Below, one piece after another: positions 27,010 to 36,505 of a DNA stretch of 64,000 nucleotides (the stretch's first letter is position 1; each line of letters begins with the position of its first letter). Source of the stretch: Helicobacter mehlei (lineage in GTDB: Bacteria; Campylobacterota; Campylobacteria; Campylobacterales; Helicobacteraceae); contig NZ_QXQP01000001.1 of the NCBI RefSeq assembly GCF_003660265.1, positions 84,000-147,999 of the forward strand, in the 5' to 3' direction. The notes under the pieces are model-generated. The model did not search any database. It worked only from the letters and a program-made list of their open reading frames with translations, and had not been told where the DNA came from. The position numbers were made by a program, and so were the translations under genes.

Positions 27010-28278
27010 TTGTATCTCCAAATTCTTTGGCTAACTGCGGGTCTTTTAGCCAGCTTTTTAAGTGCTAAAACCTTTTCTGTAGAGGAATTTTTCAAGCGAG
27101 TCGAGCATAACTCTATGGAATTAATCCAAAAAAAGGCCGAGTTTATTAGCCTTTTGGAGGAGCAAAAATCCACCAATGCTTGGGATTTTCCCTTTATATC
27201 CAATGAAACCTCTATGGTGCGTAACTTCCAAGGTATCGCTGAGGCCCAGCCTCGAACCGTGTTGATGATCAAACCCAAACTCCCATGGGTTAGCCGTCTG
27301 CTTGCCCAAAGCCTCTCTATTAAAAATGTGCAATACCGCAAGAGTTATGAATTGAGCCGCAATCTTGCCTTTATTGGGGCTAAACGCCTCTACCTGAATT
27401 ACATTTTAAACATTGAAAAACACAATATTTACGCCCGTCGCGAACAGATTTTTTTATCCCAGCTCAATGCTGCCCAGCGCAAAGTTGAAGCAGGGAGCAT
27501 GTCTGAAAAGGACTATATCAACTTTAAAAATTCCTACTTGGAGTCCAAATTAGCCAAAATCAACATGGAGACCTTGATCATCAATCAAGAAAAAACGCTC
27601 AACACCATGTTAGCCATTGTGCATCCTGTCGTCTCCAAAAATGCCGATTTTAGCACTTTTTTAGACAAAGATCATCTCATCAAGATTCCGGGTTTGCAAT
27701 TTGAATATGTCCGCATTGGGGAGTATGGCTTACAGCGAATCTTGGATCATTCCTTGTATGTGGAAGTGCTGGACTTGAGCGCAAAAGATTATAAAGTGAA
27801 TGCGAATCTGGCTAATCGAGATGTCTTCAAAAACTTTGAATTTGGTTTGGGGGCGGAGAGTTATAACTCGGCGACCAATTTTTCCATTGAGTTTAATATC
27901 CCCCTGCCCGTTACGCCTAAAAATATCCACTTGAAACGCAAGTTTTTGGCCCTAGAAAATGGTACGCGGGCTAAAAATGTAGTGATGAAACGCAACATAG
28001 GGATCAACGCCCATGCCTACCTCAACCAGCTCCAGACCAAAGAAAAATACATGAAAATCCAAATTGAAGCCATCGACAACAAAGCAAAGCTGATGGAGAT
28101 GGGGCGCATTGCCTATGAAGCCCAAAAAATCGGGCTCTTTGAATATTTGATCTATCAAAACTCTTATATGGACGCGCTGATCGCTTTGGCAGAGGCTAAG
28201 ATCGAATATGTGGATATCACTGCGCTTTTAGAAGAGACACTAGGCCAGACTTTCACACGTATTAGGGGACCCCAGTGA
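27010..28278 (+). CDS. cznC: Outer-membrane efflux protein of Czn metal exporter
   Basis: A 422-residue TolC-family protein with an N-terminal signal (LWLTAGLLASFLSA). It carries the paired long helices and strands of outer-membrane channels: FFKRVEHNSMELIQKKAEF, LNYILNIEKHNIYARREQIF, EAGSMSEKDYINFKNSY. With CznB and CznA it exports divalent metals (Cd, Zn, Ni in H. pylori) across both membranes, which matters for urease and acid adaptation. The TTG start follows the glyS stop by 3 nt; only a weak AGGG precedes it. The stop overlaps cznB (GTGA). Confidence 0.85.
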   Translation: MYLQILWLTAGLLASFLSAKTFSVEEFFKRVEHNSMELIQKKAEFISLLEEQKSTNAWDFPFISNETSMVRNFQGIAEAQPRTVLMIKPKLPWVSRLLAQSLSIKNVQYRKSYELSRNLAFIGAKRLYLNYILNIEKHNIYARREQIFLSQLNAAQRKVEAGSMSEKDYINFKNSYLESKLAKINMETLIINQEKTLNTMLAIVHPVVSKNADFSTFLDKDHLIKIPGLQFEYVRIGEYGLQRILDHSLYVEVLDLSAKDYKVNANLANRDVFKNFEFGLGAESYNSATNFSIEFNIPLPVTPKNIHLKRKFLALENGTRAKNVVMKRNIGINAHAYLNQLQTKEKYMKIQIEAIDNKAKLMEMGRIAYEAQKIGLFEYLIYQNSYMDALIALAEAKIEYVDITALLEETLGQTFTRIRGPQ

Positions 28279-29348
28279 AAATCTGGGTCTGCTTGTTGCT
28301 CTTTTTGGGAGCTTTGGGAGCTTTGGGGGCTTATGATGAAATCGTTTTGACCCAAAAACAGATTGATAGCTTGGGGATTAGTGTCGTGCCTTTGGATAAG
28401 AAATTGGGCACAAGGGGCTTGCCCTTTAACGCCGTGATTGATTTTAATAACTCTAACCCTAAGCACACGGTGATTCAAAGCTTGAGTTTTAACGCCACTG
28501 TGGTGGCCATTTACAAAAGCGAGGGAGAATATGTCAAAAAGGGCGATCTCATCTGTGAGATTAGCTCCATTGATTTGAGTAACCTTTACTTCCAATTACA
28601 AAATAGCCAAAACAAGCTCAAGGTTGCCCTAGATGTGAGCTCCAAAGACTACAAGCTCTATAAACAAGGCGTGATCGCAAAAAGAGAGTATCAAAATAGC
28701 CATTTGATCAGCGAAGAGATGCGCCTAAGGGTGCGCCAACTAGAAGACACTTTCCGCAACTTTGGGATTGACCCAAAACGCCCGATGGGGCTTTATGGCT
28801 TTAAGATCATTGCACGCAATAGTGGTATTTTATCCATTGCCCCCAAAGTGCTGGGAGAAAAAATCCTCCCTTTCACCACCTACATCCGCATCGCTGAAAA
28901 TAACGACTTGATCGCCCGAATCAAATTGCCCGTCAGTCTCTCTAGGTACATCAAAAAAGGCTCGCATGTGTTAGACGCGTTGGGGAATAAAATTGGGGTG
29001 ATTCAGAGTATCTCTGTGGTGCTGGATCGCAACTCTAACACCATTTTAGCCACCGCCTTTATTGATGCACATAATTACCATGTGGGTGAGGTGGTGGATA
29101 TTTACATTGAGGGGATCAAGCCTAAAAACTCTTTGATCGTCCCCTCTAGTGCGATTATCCGCAATGATCAAGATTACTTGATGTTTGTGCGCACACCCAA
29201 GGGCTTTATGCCCACCCCTGTGCAAATTATTGAGGAACGCACCCGCGTTTTTGTGATTAGCAATAAAAATATCGACCCGCATGCCAAAGTTGCGGCAGGA
29301 GCACTGGTGAGCCTGAAGGGCATTCTCAATAATCTAGGTGATGATTGA
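28275..29348 (+). CDS. cznB: Membrane-fusion subunit of Czn metal exporter
   Basis: A 357-residue periplasmic adaptor. A signal sequence (WVCLLLFLGALGALG) is followed by a beta-barrel/lipoyl half (ATVVAIYKSEGEYVKKGDLICEISS), a helical hairpin (LYFQLQNSQNKLKV) and the second lipoyl half (RNSGILSIAPKVLGEKI). VDIYIEGIKPKNSLIVPSSAI closes the barrel. It links the inner-membrane pump to CznC. The GTG start overlaps the cznC stop, and the stop overlaps the cznA ATG (TGATG). Confidence 0.88.
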   Translation: MKIWVCLLLFLGALGALGAYDEIVLTQKQIDSLGISVVPLDKKLGTRGLPFNAVIDFNNSNPKHTVIQSLSFNATVVAIYKSEGEYVKKGDLICEISSIDLSNLYFQLQNSQNKLKVALDVSSKDYKLYKQGVIAKREYQNSHLISEEMRLRVRQLEDTFRNFGIDPKRPMGLYGFKIIARNSGILSIAPKVLGEKILPFTTYIRIAENNDLIARIKLPVSLSRYIKKGSHVLDALGNKIGVIQSISVVLDRNSNTILATAFIDAHNYHVGEVVDIYIEGIKPKNSLIVPSSAIIRNDQDYLMFVRTPKGFMPTPVQIIEERTRVFVISNKNIDPHAKVAAGALVSLKGILNNLGDD

Positions 29349-32300
29349 TGTTGGCTCCCATCATTGAGTTTTCTCTGCGCCAACGCTTGATTATCCTCAT
29401 CTGTGCCTTTTTGCTTTTGCTCTCTGGGCTGTATGCCTTTTTCACCACCCCTGTTGATGCCTTCCCTGATATGTCCCCCACCCAAGTTAAGATCATCTTA
29501 AAGCTTCCGGGTAGTTCGCCCGAGGAGATGGAAAACAATGTGGTGCGCCCCCTAGAACTGGAGTTGCTAGGCTTAAAAGGGGAAAAATCCTTGCGGAGCA
29601 CTTCTAAATACGCCATTTGTGACATCACAATTGACTTTGAAGATGGCATGGATATTTACCTAGCGCGCAATATTGTCAATGAAAAACTCGCCCTTGTGAT
29701 GCCAGATTTACCCCCAGAGGTGGATGGAGGCATTGCCCCCATTGTAACCCCGTTATCTGATATTTTCATGTTCACCATTGATGGGAATTTGCCCGAGGTG
29801 GAAAAACGCCAGCTCTTAGACTTTGTGATCCGCCCCATGCTAAGAACGATCCCGGGGGTGGCTGATGTCAATTCTATTGGAGGGTTTAGCCGTGCCTTTG
29901 TAGTGATCCCCGATTTTAATGACATGGCAGGCTTGGGCATCTCCATTAGCGATTTGGAAAATACACTTAGAGCCAACTTGAGCAATAGCGGGGCTGGGCG
30001 TGTGGATCGCGATGGGGAGACCTTTTTAGTCAAAATCCAAACCATGGCACTCACCCCCAAAGAGATCGGGGATATCGCCATCTCAACCAAAATGGGTTTT
30101 TTGCACATCCGCGATTTTGCTAAGGTGGTGGTGCATTACCGCACCCGCTTAGGGTTTGTTACCAAAAATGGCATTGATGAAACCACAGAGGGGCTTGTGC
30201 TCTCCTTGAAAGGGGCAAACTCCAGCGAAATTATCAAGCAGGTGCGCCAAAAACTCGATCAAGACATCAAGCCCTTATTGCCCGCAGGCGTGCATACCCA
30301 TGTCTTTTACGATCGCTCAGAATTTACCCAAAAGGCTATTGATACCGTAACCCAAACCCTTATAGAGGCGGTCGTGCTGATTGTGATCACCTTGTTTTTA
30401 TTCTTGGGTAATTTCCGCGCCAGCGTGGCGGTGGGGGTGATCTTGCCCCTAAGTCTGAGCGTGGCTTTTATCTTAATTAAACTCAATGGGATCACGCTCA
30501 ATTTAATGAGTCTGGGCGGGCTCATCATTGCCATTGGCATGCTCATCGACTCGGCAGTGGTTGTGGTAGAAAATGCCTTTGAGAAATTAAGCCACAACCG
30601 CACCACCACTAAGTTACACACGATATATCGCTCGTGTAAAGAAATTGCGGTCTCAGTGGTGAGTGGGATCATCATCATCATTGTCTTTTTTACGCCCATT
30701 TTGTCTTTAGAGGGCATTGAGGGCAAGATGTTCCGCCCCCTAGCCTCTAGTATTGTCTTTGCCCTACTAGGCACTTTGGTGCTCTCTATCACGGTGGTGC
30801 CCGTGATTAGCTCGATGGTGCTCAAAACCCAGCCCCATAAAGAAACCTACCTCACACGCTTTTTCTATTTTATCTACACTCCCGCTTTGCGTTTTGCCTT
30901 AAAAAACCCCAAAACCATGCTCTTAGGCGCATTGATCTTTCTAGCTGGGAGTCTCTCGCTCTTCCCCTTTGTGGGCAAGGCGTTTATGCCTAGCCTAGAT
31001 GAGGGAGATAGCGTGCTGAGTGTGGATAGCGTGCCCTCTATCTCACTCAATCAGTCTAAGGATTTGATCTTGCGCATTGAAAAGACCATTAGAGAGAATG
31101 TCAAGGAAGTCAAAGCAATCGTGGCGCGCACGGGCTCGGATGAACTGGGGTTGGATTTAGGAGGGTTGAATCAAACCGATATGTTTATCTCCTACATCCC
31201 CAAAAAAGAGTGGAGTGTCAAAACCAAACAAGAGCTTTTAGATAAAATCCTAAAGGTTTTGGAGGATTACAAGGGGATTAGCTTTGCCTTCACCCAGCCC
31301 ATTGAAATGCGTATCTCAGAGATGCTCACGGGTGTGCGGGGCGATTTAGCCATTAAGATTTTTGGGAATAGCATTGATAAGCTCAATGAGTTGAGCGCGC
31401 AAATTGTGGAGGTGATTAGGGGGGTTAGGGGCTCTAGTGAGGTTTTTACGGCTCTTAACAAAGGACTAAACTACCTTTACATCACCCCCGATCGGGATGC
31501 GATGGCTAACGTGGGGATCACCAGCGATGAATTTGCTAAGTTTCTTAAATCTGCCTTAGAGGGGATCATTGTGGAATTTATCCCAACGGGTATCTCAAGA
31601 ACTCCTGTCATTATCCGCCAAAAAGAGGACATCTCCACCAATATTACCCTCATCAAAAGTTTAGAGATGACCTCCAAGCGTGGGATTGCCGTGCCCATCA
31701 CCTCCATTGCCACCATTACAGAAGTGGATGGTCCCGTGGCGATTGCGCGGGAAAATAGTACGCGCATGAGCGTGGTGCGCTCTAATGTTGTGGGGCGGGA
31801 CTTGGGCGGATTTGTAGATGAGATCAAGGCTAAAATTGCCCAAAAAGTGCAACTCCCCCCCAACTACTACATCACCTATGGCGGGCAGTTTGAAAACCAA
31901 GAACGCGCCAACAAACGCCTATCCACGGTGATCCCCATTAGTATTGTGGTGATCTTCTTTATTTTATTTTTCACCTTCAAAAGCGTGCCTCTCTCGTTAC
32001 TCATTTTGCTCAATATCCCCTTTGCCATCACTGGTGGGCTCATCGCCCTTTTCTTAACCCAAGAATATATTTCTGTGCCTGCCAGCGTGGGCTTTATCGC
32101 TCTCTTTGGGATTGCCGTTTTAAATGGCGTGGTGATGATTGGGTATTTTAGAGAACTCTTAAATCAGGGTAAGAGCGTAGAAGAATGTGTGTTTGAGGGG
32201 GCGTTGCGGCGTTTGCGCCCCGTTTTAATGACTGCTTGCATTGCGGGCTTGGGGCTCATCCCCTTGTTGCTCTCCCATGGCGTGGGCTCTGAGGTACAAA

Positions 32301-32410
32301 AACCCCTAGCCATCGTGGTTTTAGGCGGGCTTGTAACTTCTAGCATTTTAACGCTTTTGCTCTTGCCCCCGATGTTTATGCTGGTGGCCAAAAAAATCAA
32401 GGTCGTTTGA
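29348..32410 (+). CDS. cznA: RND heavy-metal efflux pump CznA (CzcA/CusA family)
   Basis: A 1020-residue inner-membrane proton/metal antiporter with twelve predicted helices and two large periplasmic loops. The heavy-metal RND signatures are visible: TTPVDAFPDMSPTQVKI near 35, the NVVRPLELELLGLKG stretch, and MSLGGLIIAIGMLIDSAVVVVENAF near 390-410, whose Asp and Glu residues relay protons. FVGKAFMPSLDEGD and the C-terminal half with SVGFIALFGIAVLNGVVMIGY complete the layout. Operon order CBA and overlapping starts support equal synthesis of the three parts. Confidence 0.95.
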   Translation: MLAPIIEFSLRQRLIILICAFLLLLSGLYAFFTTPVDAFPDMSPTQVKIILKLPGSSPEEMENNVVRPLELELLGLKGEKSLRSTSKYAICDITIDFEDGMDIYLARNIVNEKLALVMPDLPPEVDGGIAPIVTPLSDIFMFTIDGNLPEVEKRQLLDFVIRPMLRTIPGVADVNSIGGFSRAFVVIPDFNDMAGLGISISDLENTLRANLSNSGAGRVDRDGETFLVKIQTMALTPKEIGDIAISTKMGFLHIRDFAKVVVHYRTRLGFVTKNGIDETTEGLVLSLKGANSSEIIKQVRQKLDQDIKPLLPAGVHTHVFYDRSEFTQKAIDTVTQTLIEAVVLIVITLFLFLGNFRASVAVGVILPLSLSVAFILIKLNGITLNLMSLGGLIIAIGMLIDSAVVVVENAFEKLSHNRTTTKLHTIYRSCKEIAVSVVSGIIIIIVFFTPILSLEGIEGKMFRPLASSIVFALLGTLVLSITVVPVISSMVLKTQPHKETYLTRFFYFIYTPALRFALKNPKTMLLGALIFLAGSLSLFPFVGKAFMPSLDEGDSVLSVDSVPSISLNQSKDLILRIEKTIRENVKEVKAIVARTGSDELGLDLGGLNQTDMFISYIPKKEWSVKTKQELLDKILKVLEDYKGISFAFTQPIEMRISEMLTGVRGDLAIKIFGNSIDKLNELSAQIVEVIRGVRGSSEVFTALNKGLNYLYITPDRDAMANVGITSDEFAKFLKSALEGIIVEFIPTGISRTPVIIRQKEDISTNITLIKSLEMTSKRGIAVPITSIATITEVDGPVAIARENSTRMSVVRSNVVGRDLGGFVDEIKAKIAQKVQLPPNYYITYGGQFENQERANKRLSTVIPISIVVIFFILFFTFKSVPLSLLILLNIPFAITGGLIALFLTQEYISVPASVGFIALFGIAVLNGVVMIGYFRELLNQGKSVEECVFEGALRRLRPVLMTACIAGLGLIPLLLSHGVGSEVQKPLAIVVLGGLVTSSILTLLLLPPMFMLVAKKIKVV

Positions 32411-32694
32411 TGGTGATCTTAGAAGTCTATGTGGATATGAAACTCAAAGACATGATTGTGGACTATCTCTTAGAGCATGGCTATGATTACTTTTACTTTT
32501 TTGAGTGCTTTGAGTACGCGGCTATTTCTTTGTTAAAGAGTGAAAAAGAGCAGGTCAGCGGGCGTAAGGACTATGGCTTGTTTAAACTCTACCTTGAAGA
32601 GGAGCAGGCAGATAGTCTAGCTCAAGAATTGCAAACCTTGAGCCAAGAGATCGCGCTCTATCTCTTGCCCGTCTCTAGGGCTCTACGCCATTAG
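32410..32694 (+). CDS. Small protein after cznA, probably DUF3240-like
   Basis: A 94-residue soluble protein, MVILEVYVDMKLKDMIVDYL at the start, with a ferredoxin-like alternation of strands and helices. It has many acidic residues and no Cys clusters. DUF3240 proteins of similar size follow heavy-metal RND genes in other bacteria, and H. pylori has a small ORF here (HP0968 by memory). The ATG overlaps the cznA stop (TGATG), so it is co-translated with the pump. A role in metal sensing or pump assembly is an inference. Confidence 0.65.
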   Translation: MVILEVYVDMKLKDMIVDYLLEHGYDYFYFFECFEYAAISLLKSEKEQVSGRKDYGLFKLYLEEEQADSLAQELQTLSQEIALYLLPVSRALRH

Positions 32695-32808
32695 TATTGC
32701 TATTTTTCAACTTATTTAGCCCCATCACAACGGAAAGATTGCGCTGGGAATGATGTGTTGGAGAATTTTAGGACGGCAACATCAGGAGTTTTTGGGGTAG
32801 ACCCAGCC

Positions 32809-32829
32809 CCCCGCTTATGACAAGCGGGG
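32809..32829. other. Hairpin downstream of the Asn-rich peptide gene
   Basis: CCCCGCTT and AAGCGGGG form a perfect 8-bp stem with a 5-nt loop. It starts 7 nt beyond the stop of the minus-strand peptide gene and could end or stabilise its mRNA, though no T-run follows on either strand. The rest of 32695-32836 shows no gene. Confidence 0.55.
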
Positions 32830-32836
32830 ATAGCTC

Positions 32837-32956
32837 TTAGTCTTGTTTGTTGCTGTTGTTGCAACTATTGTTGTTTTGGTTGCTGTTGTTGCAACTATTG
32901 TTGTTTTGACTATTGCTATGGTTGTGGTTGCTACAGCTATTGTTGTTGCTATTCAT
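32837..32956 (-). CDS. Asn/Ser-rich Cys/His peptide, possible metal-binding peptide
   Basis: A 39-codon gene. The peptide is more than 40 percent Asn and has three Cys, each in the same setting NNNSC, plus HNH near residue 12. A perfect tandem repeat of the decapeptide QNNNSCNNSN occupies residues 17-36. AAGGAG lies 6 nt before the ATG (minus strand 32956), which makes translation likely. A TATACT -10-like box is on the minus strand at 33008-33003, overlapping the stop of the gene upstream. It lies close to rsmA and next to a metal-efflux operon. H. pylori carries the His/Gln-rich Hpn-like metal-storage gene beside rsmA (HP1432/HP1431 from memory). No homology to Hpn-like is claimed; the low-complexity metal-ligand character and the position suggest an analogue. 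Confidence 0.6.
   Translation of the reverse strand: MNSNNNSCSNHNHSNSQNNNSCNNSNQNNNSCNNSNKQD
32850..32909. repeat. Two tandem 30-bp units coding the decapeptide repeat
   Basis: Units 32850-32879 and 32880-32909 differ only at the last base. They encode QNNNSCNNSN twice on the minus strand and keep the frame, so copy number could vary without breaking the gene. Confidence 0.9.
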
Positions 32957-32999
32957 AACTATCTCCTTTCTAAGATTTTGGAAGATTACACCTCCGTGC

Positions 33000-33554
33000 T
33001 CAAGTATAACACAAGTTACCTTGCGCAACCCATGCTTGTAACTTGGCGCAGGCCTTAGCGTGGTTTTCTAAAAACTGGGCATGGGCATTTTGATCAGCCC
33101 GATTGGTGGTGCAAAAAATCCCAAAGCTGGGTAGATTAAACGCTCTAGCCACGCTTAGGACGCTAAAAAATTCCATATTTTCTAGTGCAATCCCAAAATG
33201 GCACATGTGTCTTGCAAACTCCGCATTTGTGTGGATATAATTACTCGAATTGACCTTGATGGGTGGCAAATCTAGAGCTTCAAAGTCATTTGTTTGGATT
33301 TCTAGGGCATTTTCTATAGGTGTGTAGCTGTGTTGGGTAACAAAACTCTCTTCAATTTGGAAGGCGTGGGCACTTTTATACAAAGATAACAAAGGTAGAT
33401 CAAAATCATAGGTCCCTGCACTCCCAATAAAGATTAAAGAGGCCGGTTTTTCTAGTAAGCACAGACGACTCAGCTCCAAAGCACTTTGCACCAAACCCAC
33501 CCCGATACTTTTGGCAAAACTAAAACTCTCCATTTTCCCGGCACACACAAACAT
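33000..33554 (-). CDS. Purine nucleoside phosphorylase/nucleosidase-like protein
   Basis: A 184-residue protein reduced in size against typical PNP/MTAN enzymes (about 230). MFVCAGKMESFSFAKSIGVG forms the first strand and loop, and LIFIGSAGTYD corresponds to the phosphate/ribose loop GSAG. IALENMEFFSVLSVARAFNLP contains the M-E pair that contacts ribose in the family, followed by FGIFCTTN in place of the usual active-site SD motif. It may act in nucleoside salvage; the missing Asp makes activity uncertain. The start at 33554 has AAGGA 5 nt upstream; the ATG at 33569 precedes that Shine-Dalgarno sequence and is rejected. It is divergent from rsmA. Confidence 0.6.
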   Translation of the reverse strand: MFVCAGKMESFSFAKSIGVGLVQSALELSRLCLLEKPASLIFIGSAGTYDFDLPLLSLYKSAHAFQIEESFVTQHSYTPIENALEIQTNDFEALDLPPIKVNSSNYIHTNAEFARHMCHFGIALENMEFFSVLSVARAFNLPSFGIFCTTNRADQNAHAQFLENHAKACAKLQAWVAQGNLCYT

Positions 33555-33604
33555 GCTAATCCTTATCATTTTCTTTATTTTACCACTTTTAAGCTAGCCT
33601 GTGC

Positions 33605-33610
33605 TAGAAT
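33605..33610 (+). promoter_or_regulatory. Extended -10 box for rsmA
   Basis: TAGAAT with an upstream TGC (TGCTAGAAT), 28 nt before the rsmA ATG. Confidence 0.5.
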
Positions 33611-33637
33611 GCGCCCCAAAGGTTTAAAGTTAGGAAG

Positions 33638-34525
33638 ATGGCACTTTTAGGGCAACACTTTTTACATGATGCCCGCTATTTAGAACAGATTTTGCAATCC
33701 ATCCCCTATGAGCACTTTGGTGATCATGTGCAAATGGTAGAAATAGGGGTTGGCTTGGGAGATCTCACCACCAGACTTTTAGGGAGACTACCTAAGGGTC
33801 TGTTAGCCTATGAAGTGGATAGCAAATTGGCTCAGAGGTTAAAGGTTTGCCTAACACCCTCTTTGTTGGCGCGTTTAAAACTCGTGGTGGGCGATGTGAT
33901 GGAACGCAAAAGGGTTAAAGATGGATCACAGCAGGAAAAATACCAAGTGGAACTTTTTAAAGGTTACCCCCTTGCCCTGTCTGCTTGGGGATTCTTGCAT
34001 GATGGACCCTATTTCTTGGTCTCTAATCTCCCCTACTACATCGCCACACCCATCATCACCCAAGCACTTAGGGACTCTCTATGTTTAGGAATGGTCGTGA
34101 TGGTGCAAGCGCAAGTGGGCATTAGATTTTGTGCGTCAAGTGGCAGTAGCGATTATGGAGCTCTAAGCGTGTTGGCCTCTAGTGTGTGCAACCAGCGATC
34201 CTTGCTCTTTGAAGTGCCTCCTAGTGCCTTTAACCCCCCGCCCAAAGTGCAATCGGCTGTGATTCGCTTGCTCAAAGCCCCTTTGGGTCCTGATTTTGGT
34301 GCACCTTCTTTGGAGGTCTTAGAGAGCGTGCTTAAGATTTGCTTTAAAGCCAACCGCAAGACTCTTTTTAACAATCTTAAAAGCACCTACCCTCTAGAGT
34401 GGGTGCAAGCATTCTTTGCCAAGCACCAGCTTAATCCCACTCTTAGACCCCACCAGCTAAACCCTATCCACTATCTAGGCTTGGCACATCTCTCCCAAAA
34501 TTTCACAGGAGAACAACATGGATAA
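33638..34525 (+). CDS. rsmA: 16S rRNA dimethyladenosine transferase
   Basis: A 295-residue KsgA/RsmA enzyme that dimethylates two adjacent adenosines near the 3' end of 16S rRNA. GQHFLHDARYLEQIL and VEIGVGLGDLTTRLL form the SAM site. VSNLPYYIATPII is the NLPY motif that holds the target adenine, and NPPPKVQSAVIRL begins the C-terminal domain. Its stop lies 8 nt inside the rnj start, a coupling shared with H. pylori. Confidence 0.95.
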   Translation: MALLGQHFLHDARYLEQILQSIPYEHFGDHVQMVEIGVGLGDLTTRLLGRLPKGLLAYEVDSKLAQRLKVCLTPSLLARLKLVVGDVMERKRVKDGSQQEKYQVELFKGYPLALSAWGFLHDGPYFLVSNLPYYIATPIITQALRDSLCLGMVVMVQAQVGIRFCASSGSSDYGALSVLASSVCNQRSLLFEVPPSAFNPPPKVQSAVIRLLKAPLGPDFGAPSLEVLESVLKICFKANRKTLFNNLKSTYPLEWVQAFFAKHQLNPTLRPHQLNPIHYLGLAHLSQNFTGEQHG

Positions 34526-36497
34526 TCCTTCCAAAGATAATCCCCCCAAAGTTAATTTGAGCAAAGAGTCCGCACAACCCCACCCCAACACGCACAAACC
34601 CAAGAACAAGAATTTTGGGGAATTTGGGCGCAAAAACCGCATCAAGCATGGCAGGAAACAAGCGGGCAACCCGGCTATGAGTCATCCGCACATGCAAGAA
34701 CAAGAGGGCGTTAAAAACATCACAAAAGCCAACGAGCGGGGGAATTTGGGCTTTCATAAGGAATTAAAGCAGGGCGTGGAGACCAACCACAAAATCCACA
34801 TCAACCACCTAAACCCCCATTACAAATTAGACCTCAATGTCAAGGCACGTGTCAAGATCACGCCCTTAGGCGGTTTGGGTGAAATTGGCGGGAACATGAT
34901 GGTCTTAGAAACCATGCAACAAGCCATTATTATTGATGTGGGGATGAGTTTTCCCAGCGAGGACATGCATGGCGTGGATATTTTGATCCCTGATTTTAGC
35001 TATTTACACAGCATCAAGGATAAGATCGTGGGCATTTTGATCACCCATGCGCATGAAGATCACATCGGAGCGGTGCCCTACTTGTTTAAGGAATTACAAT
35101 TCCCCCTTTATGGCACACCCTTAAGTTTGGGGATGATCGGGAATAAATTTGATGAACATGGACTAAAAAAGTTCAAAAGCTATTTTAAGATCGTGCAAAA
35201 ACGCCAGCCTATTGAGATCGGGGAGTTCATCGTGGAGTGGATTCACATCACCCACTCCATCATTGATGCCAGCGCGCTAGCGATTCAAACCAAAGTGGGC
35301 ACGATCATCCACACGGGCGACTTTAAGATCGACCATACCCCCGTGGATAATATCCCCACGGACCTTTACCGCCTCGCCCACTATGGCGAACAAGGGGTGA
35401 TGTTGTTGCTCAGTGATAGCACCAACTCTTATAAACCCGGGATCACCCCCTCTGAGAGTAGCATTGGTCCCGTGTTTGAAAATCTTTTCAAGAATGCCAA
35501 AGGGCGCGTGATCATGAGCACCTTTTCTTCTAATATCCATCGGGTGTATCAGGCGATCCAACATGCCATCAACCACAACCGCAAAGTCGCTGTGATCGGG
35601 CGTTCCATGGAGAAAAACCTAGACATTGCTAGGGAGTTGGGCTATATCCACCTGCCCTTTAAAACCTTCATTGAAGCCCATGAGGTCGAAAAACTCCAAG
35701 ATCATGAAGTGTTCATTGTTACCACGGGCTCACAAGGGGAAACCATGAGTGCCCTTTATCGCATGGCAACTGATGAGCACCGCCACATTAGCATTAAGCC
35801 TAGCGATCTCATTATCATTTCGGCTAAAGCCATTCCGGGGAATGAAGCCAGTGTGTCTAGCATTCTAAACTTGTTGATGAAAAAAGAAGCCCAAGTGGTT
35901 TATCAAGCCTTTGATGTTCATGTCAGCGGGCATGCCGCCCAAGAGGAACAAAAGTTGATGTTGCGCCTCATCAAGCCTAAATTTTTCTTGCCCGTACATG
36001 GGGAGTATAACCATGTCGCCAAACACAAAGAAACCGCGATTGCGTGTGGCGTACCTGAAAAAAATATCTACCTCATGGAAGATGGCGATCAAGTGGAGGT
36101 CAATCCCAATTTTATGCGCAAGGTTAAAAGCGTGAAAAGCGGGAAAAGCTATGTGGATAACACCAATAATGTGAGTATTGAGCAAAAGATTGTCCAAGAA
36201 CGCTTGGAGATCGCCAGTGCGGGCTTTTTAAGTGCCGTCCTCTTTATCTCCAAAGAGGGGCAGGATTTAATGCCCCATTCCAAGATCACCAGTGTGGGGA
36301 TCGCCAATCTCAAAGAGGAGCGTGCCTTTGTATCTGAATTGCAAGGCTCATTGGGATTGCACATCAAAGCCTTGCGCCAAGATGTCTTGAACAATAACAA
36401 GAGCCTAGATGAGAGTGTGCGTAATTTTATCCGCAAGGCTCTTTTCAAGCACACCAAGAAATATCCGGCTATTGTCAGCCATGTTTTTGTGCATTAG
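34518..36497 (+). CDS. rnj: Ribonuclease J
   Basis: A 659-residue metallo-beta-lactamase/beta-CASP ribonuclease, the main mRNA-decay nuclease of Helicobacter, acting with the RhpA helicase. About 110 residues of basic, low-complexity N-terminal extension precede the catalytic core, as in H. pylori. [17 protein letters not shown] carries the zinc ligands, IHTGDFKID and [10 protein letters not shown] further ligands, and [19 protein letters not shown] lies in the beta-CASP part. GGAG stands 7 nt before the ATG. msrAB follows after 8 nt. Confidence 0.95.
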   Translation: MDNPSKDNPPKVNLSKESAQPHPNTHKPKNKNFGEFGRKNRIKHGRKQAGNPAMSHPHMQEQEGVKNITKANERGNLGFHKELKQGVETNHKIHINHLNPHYKLDLNVKARVKITPLGGLGEIGGNMMVLETMQQAIIIDVGMSFPSEDMHGVDILIPDFSYLHSIKDKIVGILITHAHEDHIGAVPYLFKELQFPLYGTPLSLGMIGNKFDEHGLKKFKSYFKIVQKRQPIEIGEFIVEWIHITHSIIDASALAIQTKVGTIIHTGDFKIDHTPVDNIPTDLYRLAHYGEQGVMLLLSDSTNSYKPGITPSESSIGPVFENLFKNAKGRVIMSTFSSNIHRVYQAIQHAINHNRKVAVIGRSMEKNLDIARELGYIHLPFKTFIEAHEVEKLQDHEVFIVTTGSQGETMSALYRMATDEHRHISIKPSDLIIISAKAIPGNEASVSSILNLLMKKEAQVVYQAFDVHVSGHAAQEEQKLMLRLIKPKFFLPVHGEYNHVAKHKETAIACGVPEKNIYLMEDGDQVEVNPNFMRKVKSVKSGKSYVDNTNNVSIEQKIVQERLEIASAGFLSAVLFISKEGQDLMPHSKITSVGIANLKEERAFVSELQGSLGLHIKALRQDVLNNNKSLDESVRNFIRKALFKHTKKYPAIVSHVFVH

Positions 36498-36505
36498 GGG
36501 TTACC

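Noticed and set aside
32843..33058. Plus-strand 71-codon hydrophobic ORF (Val/Ala/Ile-rich) over the Asn-rich gene
   Set aside because: It is the complement of the Asn repeats, starts with TTG without a Shine-Dalgarno and runs into the nucleosidase-like gene. The minus strand has AAGGAG and ATG.
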